Positions 57,550 through 64,000 of a stretch of 64,000 bases of DNA are shown here, piece after piece. Under the pieces are notes generated by a model, which saw only the letters and a list, made by a program, of their open reading frames with translations, searched no databases and had not been told where the DNA came from. Numbering within the stretch: the stretch's first letter is position 1; every line of letters begins with the position of its first letter. Source of the DNA: Dyella choica (GTDB lineage: Bacteria > Pseudomonadota > Gammaproteobacteria > Xanthomonadales > Rhodanobacteraceae); the NCBI RefSeq assembly GCF_003977665.1, contig NZ_RYYV01000012.1, forward strand, positions 1 through 64,000, read 5' to 3'. A program made the position numbers and the translations under genes.

Positions 57550-58566
57550 TTAGCCCAGATCTGTTTTTTGGGAAAAGTAGCGCTTTGCGGTCTTGGAATT
57601 GCCCAGAATCGGATGCAGTGCCTGACTTGGAGAGTTTTCTATATCGTAGCTGAGAAAGCCTAGAATCAACTGAAGACCGACTATCAAGAGCATCGAAGCA
57701 ATCACGGCAGTGCCTGCGGAGGCTGGAATGCCGGTTTCCACCGACCTTATCCATCTGCTGATACCGAATCCTCCGCCAATAATAAACATCCCCAATCCAA
57801 TCGGTAGCTCAAGGGATGCGAGGGACATGTCGCGTAAATAATAACTATAGAAAATGCGCTTCAAAAAGATTACGACGTGTTTGACCAGAAATTCGCCGAG
57901 GACCTTGGATATTTTTAAATTGCTGACCTCATCCTCGTATTTGGCGTCCATTGGTATGTCTCGTACAACGGCGCGAAATGTGCCAAGTCTAAAGAGCATG
58001 TCGGTTTCGAAAAAATACCTTTTGCTGATTTTCTCCAAGGGGAGGAGCTTGACAATGCTTGCATGGACTGCTGTATAGCCATTAGTGGGGTCAAAGATAT
58101 TCCAATAACCGGTCGATAGCTTTGTGAGAAGAGATAGCACAGCATTGCCAAAAATTCGGATCCGCGGCATGCGCTGTATATTTTGGAGATCGAAAAAGCG
58201 ATTGCCCTTGGTATAATCTGCATCGCCGTTCGCTATGGGGAGCGCGAAAGACATGGCGATCTTGGGATCCATTTGCCCGTCACCGTCGATCTTGATAATT
58301 ATCGAGGCGCCGTCGGTCACCGCTTGCCTATAGCCGGCCATCACCGCCCCTCCTACACCAAGATTTTGCTCGTTGAAAATTACGCGTACTCTGGAATCCC
58401 TGCACTGGCTTTGGACATAATGGCCACTCCCCTCCGGACAGCAGTCGTCGACAACGTATATGAGATCTACTTCAGAGCCAATATCTGATATAACTCCCAT
58501 TACATGGGAGCGGACTTTGTACGCCGGTATTACCACCGCGATTGACAAGTCTTCTACGTTGTGCAT
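57550..58566 (-). CDS. Glycosyltransferase family 2, polyprenyl-phosphate sugar synthase type
   Basis: A 338-residue enzyme. Residues 1-230 form a GT2 domain of the DPM1/GtrB/ArnC kind: LSIAVVIPAYKVRSHVMGVI, then VDLIYVVDDCCPEGSG, NLGVGGAVMAGYRQA and IIIKIDGDGQMDP with the DxD motif, followed by DPTNGYTAVHASI. Two C-terminal membrane helices follow (IGLGMFIIGGGFGI and IASMLLIVGLQLILGFL). Such enzymes transfer a sugar to undecaprenyl phosphate on the cytoplasmic face. It is in an operon with the small membrane protein and may supply the GT39-type enzyme upstream. Confidence 0.88.
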   Translation of the reverse strand: MHNVEDLSIAVVIPAYKVRSHVMGVISDIGSEVDLIYVVDDCCPEGSGHYVQSQCRDSRVRVIFNEQNLGVGGAVMAGYRQAVTDGASIIIKIDGDGQMDPKIAMSFALPIANGDADYTKGNRFFDLQNIQRMPRIRIFGNAVLSLLTKLSTGYWNIFDPTNGYTAVHASIVKLLPLEKISKRYFFETDMLFRLGTFRAVVRDIPMDAKYEDEVSNLKISKVLGEFLVKHVVIFLKRIFYSYYLRDMSLASLELPIGLGMFIIGGGFGISRWIRSVETGIPASAGTAVIASMLLIVGLQLILGFLSYDIENSPSQALHPILGNSKTAKRYFSQKTDLG

Positions 58567-58903
58567 GATTTTAATGGAAGAATGATTGAGTTTAAGATAT
58601 AGCGCGTAAAATATAGCCCAATTTTCTGATTGTGCCTAGAGTGTGTTTGTTTTGCCGGTATCAATGACGATTTTAGACAGTGCCAATTGTCTGCATTTGG
58701 CATTTATTGTGATCGCCGCCCCGTTCGTGAGCCGCTTTTCTGGAGGGGGCGACCTGGTGAGGTACCTGCGGGCAACTTGTGGCGGGTGTAAGCTCATCGC
58801 TTCATACCTGACTCATAGTTCGTTTTGGGGCTTGTTTAGAGGAACATCGATCTGTATCCATGGCAAAATAGGGGCAAGTTAATTGATCGGCCAACCTGAC
58901 AAT
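58567..58903. other. Intergenic region between divergent GT2 and cysD
   Basis: These 337 bp hold no convincing gene. The first 60 bp next to the GT2 start are A/T-rich and probably contain its promoter. Base composition rises again toward cysD, near the right edge of the A/T-rich part of the O-antigen cluster. A 79-codon plus-strand frame is present but lacks a ribosome-binding site and protein-like character. Confidence 0.5.
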
Positions 58904-59800
58904 ATGCTCAGCCAACTCAGTGCCCTTGAAGCCGAAAGCATTTATGTGCTCAGGGAGGTCGTTGCCAATTTTCATCGGCCGGTCATGCTGTATTCGATTG
59001 GCAAGGACTCTTCGGTCCTTCTCCATCTCTTACGGAAGGCGTTCTATCCGGCCCGTCCTCCTATTCCATTGTTGCATGTGGACACGACATGGAAATTTCG
59101 CGAAATGATTGCATTTCGTGACCATGTGGCGGCTGCGGGGGACGTGCGGATGCTCGTGCATGTCAACGAGGACGGCATTAGTCAGGGTATTTCCCCCTTG
59201 GTCCACGGCGCTGCCGTGCACACTCACGTTATGAAAACGCTGGCTTTGAAGCAAGCGCTCGACAAATTCGGATTCGATGCTGCCATTGGGGGGGCGCGCC
59301 GTGATGAGGAGAAGTCACGAGCCAAGGAGCGGGTCTTTTCCTTCCGCAATACCCAGCATCGCTGGGACCCGAAGCGGCAACGCCCCGAGTTGTGGAATCT
59401 GTACAACACGTGTATCCATAAGCACGAAAGCGTGCGCGTGTTTCCGCTGTCCAACTGGACGGAATTGGACGTATGGCGATATATCCGTCGGGAAAGTATC
59501 GCCGTCGTGCCGCTGTATTTCGCCAAGGAGCGGCCTGTGGTAGCGCGCGACGGGGCGCTCATCATGATCGACGATGATCGCTTTGCGCTGCGGGAGGGGG
59601 AGAAGGTCGAGCGCCGCATGGTTCGCTTTCGAACCTTGGGCTGCTATCCGCTGACCGGCGCTATTGAATCCAGCGCCGTCAACATAGATGAGATTCTTGC
59701 CGAAATGGCGTCTTCCAAATCGTCAGAACGTCAGGGCAGGGTCATAGACCAGGACCCTGCGGCATCGATGGAGCATAAGAAGCAGGAGGGCTACTTCTGA
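58904..59800 (+). CDS. cysD: Sulfate adenylyltransferase subunit 2
   Basis: Makes adenosine 5'-phosphosulfate (APS) from ATP and sulfate together with CysN. It has 298 residues. The PP-loop motif appears as [20 protein letters not shown] (SxGKDS), and [20 protein letters not shown] and [14 protein letters not shown] are highly conserved. The ATG at 58904 gives the normal N-terminus ([19 protein letters not shown]); a TTG seven codons earlier is less likely. It overlaps cysNC by one base. No cysH, cysI or cysJ is nearby, unlike assimilation operons. Its placement in an O-antigen cluster with a sulfotransferase resembles NodP. Confidence 0.95.
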   Translation: MLSQLSALEAESIYVLREVVANFHRPVMLYSIGKDSSVLLHLLRKAFYPARPPIPLLHVDTTWKFREMIAFRDHVAAAGDVRMLVHVNEDGISQGISPLVHGAAVHTHVMKTLALKQALDKFGFDAAIGGARRDEEKSRAKERVFSFRNTQHRWDPKRQRPELWNLYNTCIHKHESVRVFPLSNWTELDVWRYIRRESIAVVPLYFAKERPVVARDGALIMIDDDRFALREGEKVERRMVRFRTLGCYPLTGAIESSAVNIDEILAEMASSKSSERQGRVIDQDPAASMEHKKQEGYF

Positions 59801-61659
59801 TGTCTATCTCCGATACCCCAGAGCGAAGTCAGTTACGCTTCATTACTTGCGGTAGTGTCGATGACGGCAAGAGTACGCTTCTGGGCCGTTTGCTGTACGA
59901 CGCGGGCATGCTGCCCGATGACCAGGTCGAGGCACTAAAGCGGGACAGCCTCCGGCTACATCCCAATGGCGACGTGCTGGATTTTTCGCTGCTTACCGAT
60001 GGTCTGGACGCCGAGCGCCAGCAGGGCATAACCATTGACGTCGCCTATCGCTACTTTCATAGCGAGCGCCGCAACTTCATAGTGGCCGATTGCCCGGGGC
60101 ATGAACAGTACACCCGCAACATGGCCACGGGTGCTTCTACCGCGGATATCGCCGTGATGCTGGTAGACGCACGTAAAGGACTGTTGCCGCAGACTCGCAG
60201 GCATACCTACATTTGCGCCTTGCTAGGGATTCGTAAGGTGATCCTCGCGGTCAACAAGATGGATCTAGTCGGCTACAGCAAGGACGTTTTTGAAGCTATC
60301 CGCGACGCCTATCGGGAAATGGCATTGCAGATGGGTATCGGAACGGTCTATAGCCTGCCAGTGGCGGCACTGGTTGGAGACAACGTAGGTCAACGCTCAC
60401 CACGCATGCCCTGGCATGACGGTTGCACGCTACTGCAATTGCTCGAAACCATCACGGTTGAGTCCATACAGGCAAGCGACTTCCGCATGCCCGTGCAGTG
60501 GGTCAATCGGCCTGATCAGTCCTTCCGAGGCTACGCTGGAACCATCTGTGGTGGCAGAACGTATCCGGGAGCAGAGATTGTCGTGCAGCCCGGTGCCCAC
60601 AGTGCTCGTATCGTACGCATAGTGACTGCAGCTGGAGATTTGTCCGAGGCGTACGCAGGGCAGGCAGTAACCCTTACGCTGGATCGCGAGCTGGATATCA
60701 GCCGAGGCGACGTCTTGGCCGATGCGGCCCGACCAGCTCCGGAAGCAGACCAGTTTGCTGCACACGTACTGTGGATGGGTGATGAGCCGCTGCTGCCCAA
60801 TCGTAGCTACTGGTTGAAGGTTGGTGCGCGCACGGTAAACGCGCGCATTACCACGATCAAGCACAAGGTAGATGTGAACACGCAGGCCAAGCTGGCGGCG
60901 CATAGGCTGGAGTTGAATGAAGTTGGCTACTGCGAAGTCGACCTGGATCATCCCATCGCGTTTGAACCCTACGCCGACAATCACAGTCTCGGCGGCTTTA
61001 TCCTGATCGATCGGCAAAGCAATGCCACGGTTGCATGCGGCATGCTGGATTTCGCGCTGCGCCGTGCCACCAACGTGCAATGGCAGCATCTGGACCTGGA
61101 CAAGCGCGCTAGAGCGAATAGCAAGAGGCAGAACCCCTGCTGTATATGGTTTACTGGGCTGTCGGGGGCGGGTAAGTCGACTATCGCCAATTTGCTGGAG
61201 CGTCGCCTCAGTGCGATGGGCTATCACACCTACCTTCTAGACGGCGACAATCTGCGGCATGGGCTTAACCGCGATCTCGGATTCACTCCGGAGGCACGAG
61301 TTGAAAATGTGCGTCGAGTAGCCGAAGTGGCGCATTTGATGGTCGATGCCGGGCTGGTCGTGCTGGTTTGCGTCATCTCTCCTTTCTGCAGCGAGCGGGA
61401 GTTTGCCCGCAGTCTGTTTGCCGAAGGAGAGTTTGTCGAGGTATTTGTGGACACTCCGCTGGAGGAATGTGAGCAACGAGATCCCAAGGGCCTGTACCGG
61501 AAGGCCAGGGAGGGGAAGATTCTGAATTTCACCGGCATTGATTCGCCGTACGAGATGCCTGAAAGTCCCGAGGTGCACTTGCAGTCCAATACTTCGACGC
61601 CGGAAATATTGGCGGATCAAGTTGCATCCTATGTCATCGATCTAGTGGGTAAGAAATGA
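59800..61659 (+). CDS. cysNC: Bifunctional sulfate adenylyltransferase subunit 1 / adenylylsulfate kinase
   Basis: A fusion of the GTPase CysN and the APS kinase CysC (619 residues, the NodQ arrangement), producing PAPS. CysN part: the P-loop [20 protein letters not shown], the switch [22 protein letters not shown], and beta-barrel domains II and III. CysC part, from about residue 445: [56 protein letters not shown] and the C-terminal [22 protein letters not shown] is the donor for sulfotransferases, so with CysD this pair could feed the sulfotransferase at 48823-50154. Confidence 0.95.
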   Translation: MSISDTPERSQLRFITCGSVDDGKSTLLGRLLYDAGMLPDDQVEALKRDSLRLHPNGDVLDFSLLTDGLDAERQQGITIDVAYRYFHSERRNFIVADCPGHEQYTRNMATGASTADIAVMLVDARKGLLPQTRRHTYICALLGIRKVILAVNKMDLVGYSKDVFEAIRDAYREMALQMGIGTVYSLPVAALVGDNVGQRSPRMPWHDGCTLLQLLETITVESIQASDFRMPVQWVNRPDQSFRGYAGTICGGRTYPGAEIVVQPGAHSARIVRIVTAAGDLSEAYAGQAVTLTLDRELDISRGDVLADAARPAPEADQFAAHVLWMGDEPLLPNRSYWLKVGARTVNARITTIKHKVDVNTQAKLAAHRLELNEVGYCEVDLDHPIAFEPYADNHSLGGFILIDRQSNATVACGMLDFALRRATNVQWQHLDLDKRARANSKRQNPCCIWFTGLSGAGKSTIANLLERRLSAMGYHTYLLDGDNLRHGLNRDLGFTPEARVENVRRVAEVAHLMVDAGLVVLVCVISPFCSEREFARSLFAEGEFVEVFVDTPLEECEQRDPKGLYRKAREGKILNFTGIDSPYEMPESPEVHLQSNTSTPEILADQVASYVIDLVGKK

Positions 61660-61723
61660 CGCGTTACGGCTCTTCGTAGTTTCTAGAGCGGAAAGAGAAT
61701 CTTTTCGAATCCCTGTTTTGTTC

Positions 61724-62626
61724 CTATCGGCGTTGGCTTGGAGTCCTTCCGAGATTCTTCGTGTGTTTGTTAAATAGCATCAGTAGGAGCATACATAAGC
61801 TTCCCGATAGGGCTAGCAATGGCGTCAAAAGTCGCACCGCAATTGCCGCAGCTTCCGCATCCAAATGGGACCTTCCCAGCCAAAGCAAAACACCCTGGCT
61901 CCCCAGTTCGGCAACGCCAAGTCCGCCGGGCGTCATGCTTGCGGTCACGGTGAGCATAACTCCGCCTAGCAGAAGACTAATCTGGTCAAAGGCAATCGAA
62001 ACGTTCATTGCGCTTATGGCGGTCCACCAAAGTGCTGCGTAGACCAGCCATAGCAGCACAGTTATCAGGCTGGAGAAGGTAATGCGCTTATAGTGATGCA
62101 GCAATTTGCCATAATCCTGGACTCTGGTCGGCAGATGGCGCGTCAATGGGCCAAGGAAGTAGAGCAGCTGCCCACCCCATGCTGGCAGCAAGAGTGCCAG
62201 GATGGCGAGCCATTTTTGCCCAAAATGCAGCGCCAGGCCGCAGAGACCCATGCCGACGACGCCAGCCAAATCCAGCGCACGCTCTACAAAGAATCCGGCA
62301 ATTGCTTGTTGCCAACCATCGTTATCGCGCTGAGGAACCATCCTGATTTTGAGGATCTCGCCCAGCTGCAGAGGCGTAAGCGAAGCCAGCCCTGAAGCGG
62401 CGCCGTTGGCGCAGAACGATAGATATAGTCGCCGGCCGTTGATCGGCAATCCGAGTACGATTAGCCAACGAAGTCCGCGCAAGCCAAAAGCGCAGATAAC
62501 CAACGCAAATCCTGAAGCCAAAAAGAAAAACCACTTCACCCGCGTTAGGGTCGCGCCGATCTGACGCCAATCGAACAGGTGAATCGTCCATATCACGCAA
62601 CTTGTCGTGACAAGAGTAACGATCAT
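61724..62626 (-). CDS. Lysylphosphatidylglycerol-synthase-like membrane protein (UPF0104)
   Basis: A protein of about 300 residues with seven or eight membrane helices. The signature SLTPLQLGEILKIRMV, the arginine-rich FVERALDLAGVV and SMTPGGLGVAELGSQGVLLW match the LPG synthase transmembrane family (the flippase-like half of MprF, and AglD). These genes are frequent in polysaccharide clusters but their function there is poorly defined. The ATG at 62626 was chosen; a TTG at 62650 or an earlier start overlapping the aminotransferase gene is possible. Downstream of the aminotransferase on the same strand. Confidence 0.8.
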   Translation of the reverse strand: MIVTLVTTSCVIWTIHLFDWRQIGATLTRVKWFFFLASGFALVICAFGLRGLRWLIVLGLPINGRRLYLSFCANGAASGLASLTPLQLGEILKIRMVPQRDNDGWQQAIAGFFVERALDLAGVVGMGLCGLALHFGQKWLAILALLLPAWGGQLLYFLGPLTRHLPTRVQDYGKLLHHYKRITFSSLITVLLWLVYAALWWTAISAMNVSIAFDQISLLLGGVMLTVTASMTPGGLGVAELGSQGVLLWLGRSHLDAEAAAIAVRLLTPLLALSGSLCMLLLMLFNKHTKNLGRTPSQRR

Positions 62627-62681
62627 TGTGCGGACAAGACGACGATTCAAGGCAGTTGTCGGGGCAGGAGGGGGCCGGTCA

Positions 62682-63842
62682 TCATTCGCTGATTGAACGA
62701 TGCATTGTCGGACGGGGCGCAAGGGCGCGCTCCGCAGCTCGCATAACCTGATCCAAATGCTCCTCAATACCTATCCAAAGGGGGAGGCGTACCAAGCGAT
62801 CGCTGGTCCCGCCTGTGACCGGCAATTGGCCGACGCTCCGCCCATATCGCGTGCCAGCGGGTGAGCTGTGCAAGGGCACATAATGAAAAACCGTGCCGAC
62901 TCCGGCAGCCTTCATCGCTTCAATGAATTGTGTGCGCGCCGCAAGATCGCTCAGGAGTAGATAGTACATGTGCGCATTGTGATTGCAACTGACGGGCACG
63001 ATCGGCCGCCGGGCGAATCCGGCATCCTCGATTGACTCCGCCCAGGCGTGATAGCGATTCCAAATGTCGATACGACGACGCGTGAGCTCTTCTGCTTGTT
63101 CGAGCTGGGCGGCCAGAAATGCAGCGATCAATTCGCTGGGGAGATAAGACGATCCGATATCCACCCAGGTATATTTATCGACTTGACCGCGAAAAAATTT
63201 GCTGCGATTGGTGCCTTTTTCGCGAATGACTTCCGCTCGTTCGATCAAATTCGGATTGTTGATCAAAAGCGCGCCACCCTCGCCGGAAATGACGTTCTTA
63301 GTTTCGTGAAAGCTCAGTGCTGCCAGGTCGCCGAAGCTGCCGAGTGGTCGGCCTTCGTAGGTTGACAAAATTCCCTGTGCCGCATCTTCAATGACGGGCA
63401 GTTCGTGGCGCCTCGCGATCGCCATGATAGTGTTCATATCGCATGAGACCCCGGCATAATGAACGACGCAAATTGCCTTGGTGCGCGGGGTAATGGCTGC
63501 CTCTATCAGGCTTTCGTCGATATTGAGGGTATCGGGTCGTATGTCTACGAACACCGGGACGGCGCCCCTCAATACAAATGCATTGGCGGTGGAGACAAAG
63601 GTGAAAGATGGCATGATCACCTCGTCCCCCGGAGCAATTTCGAGCAGCATCGCGGCCATCTCCAATGCGGCGGTGCAGGAGTGGGTAAGCAATGCCTTGC
63701 CGGCACCGGTTATTTGCTCAAGCAAAGTGTGACATTGCCTGGTAAAGCTGCCGTCACCGGAAATATGCCCGTTGGCGTGCGCTTGCGCGATGTAGTCCAG
63801 TTCCTTGCCGACGAGATAGGGGCGGTTGAAGGGAATCGTCAT
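62682..63842 (-). CDS. rffA: dTDP-4-amino-4,6-dideoxyhexose aminotransferase (DegT/DnrJ/EryC1 family)
   Basis: A PLP-dependent sugar aminotransferase of 386 residues resembling WecE/RffA, which makes dTDP-4-amino-4,6-dideoxygalactose from the RmlB product. IPFNRPYLVGKELDYIAQAH and HISGDGSFTRQCHTLLEQIT open the protein, as in WecE. PVIEDAAQGILSTYEGRPLG holds the cofactor-ring-binding Asp and SFHETKNVISGEGGAL the PLP lysine (SFHETKN). The start at 63842 (MTIPFNRP) is the family start. The neighbouring WbqC gene also fits aminosugar synthesis. Confidence 0.9.
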   Translation of the reverse strand: MTIPFNRPYLVGKELDYIAQAHANGHISGDGSFTRQCHTLLEQITGAGKALLTHSCTAALEMAAMLLEIAPGDEVIMPSFTFVSTANAFVLRGAVPVFVDIRPDTLNIDESLIEAAITPRTKAICVVHYAGVSCDMNTIMAIARRHELPVIEDAAQGILSTYEGRPLGSFGDLAALSFHETKNVISGEGGALLINNPNLIERAEVIREKGTNRSKFFRGQVDKYTWVDIGSSYLPSELIAAFLAAQLEQAEELTRRRIDIWNRYHAWAESIEDAGFARRPIVPVSCNHNAHMYYLLLSDLAARTQFIEAMKAAGVGTVFHYVPLHSSPAGTRYGRSVGQLPVTGGTSDRLVRLPLWIGIEEHLDQVMRAAERALAPRPTMHRSISE

Positions 63843-63869
63843 GTAAATTTCAGTCGGCATAGGTGGAGT

Positions 63870-64000
63870 TCATGATCTGCTTTCGCGATGCCCCCAGATG
63901 TAGTGCGGCGCCTGTGGACCGGTGTTGAAGATCAGGTCAAGTACGCTGACTTGATGTTCAAAGGGAGGGTAGAGCTGAGGATACTCAGGATAGCCGCTAT
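63870..64000 (-). CDS. WbqC family protein, C-terminal end (runs off the window)
   Basis: The last 131 bases on the minus strand encode a C-terminus reading YPEYPQLYPPFEHQVSVLDL, then IFNTGPQAPHY, with a stop at 63870-63872. The YPQ...F...SVLDL.FN.GP pattern is typical of WbqC-like proteins, which occur next to dTDP-4-aminosugar pathways in O-antigen clusters. The start lies beyond the window. It is 27 bp upstream of the aminotransferase and probably co-transcribed with it. Confidence 0.75.
   Translation of the reverse strand, partial: SGYPEYPQLYPPFEHQVSVLDLIFNTGPQAPHYIWGHRESRS

Noticed and set aside
58643-58882. 79-codon frame between the GT2 gene and cysD
   Set aside because: No ribosome-binding site, no family motif, and it runs into the cysD upstream region.

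Overview
The window looks like chromosomal DNA of a gammaproteobacterium of the Xanthomonadales, most likely Rhodanobacteraceae (Dyella, Rhodanobacter, Luteibacter type). This is inferred from high GC with strong third-position bias, a complete cyoABCD quinol oxidase followed by SURF1, a metB-linked O-antigen locus as described for Xanthomonas, and intergenic palindromes with a GTAG head like the REP family of Stenotrophomonas. No rRNA, tRNA or CRISPR array was seen.

Layout. 1-0.7 kb: frameshifted remnant of an IS1595/ISXO2 transposase. 0.96-6.8 kb: RND efflux operon (permease, adaptor, outer-membrane factor). 6.9-16.8 kb: housekeeping and accessory genes: priA, a DUF3667 membrane protein, a MATE transporter, sppA, a NUDIX hydrolase, a VOC protein and an AraC-type regulator. 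16.8-21.6 kb: ahpC-ahpF peroxidase system, a PPC/DUF296 protein and an MFS transporter. 21.9-26.9 kb: cyoABCD and SURF1. 27-33.5 kb: second RND operon with a divergent TetR regulator and a clear palindromic operator. 33.7-39 kb: VirK/YbjX protein and an ECF sigma / FecR / STN-type TonB receptor cassette. 39-40.2 kb: secreted phosphoesterase. 40.4-45.2 kb: rmlBACD-manC nucleotide-sugar operon. 45.4 kb: metB. 46.6 kb to the end: O-antigen cluster, visibly richer in A+T from about 46.6 to 58.8 kb.

The O-antigen cluster has a Wzm/Wzt ABC exporter whose Wzt carries a C-terminal extension. Next comes a sulfotransferase fused to a long C-terminal coiled coil, then two glycosyltransferases, two GT-C-like polytopic membrane proteins, a polyprenyl-phosphate glycosyltransferase with a small EamA/SMR-like partner, CysD and a CysN-CysC fusion (PAPS synthesis), an LPG-synthase-like membrane protein, a WecE/RffA-type sugar aminotransferase and the end of a WbqC-family gene. 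rmlA and rmlB supply dTDP-4-keto-6-deoxyglucose both for rhamnose (RmlC, RmlD) and for a 4-amino-4,6-dideoxyhexose (RffA).

The most interesting reading is that this locus makes a sulfated O-antigen. The sulfotransferase sits where WbdD, the chain terminator with a coiled-coil ruler, sits in E. coli O8/O9a-type ABC-exported O-antigen systems, and a PAPS-producing gene pair lies in the same cluster. This is an inference from domain layout and neighbourhood.
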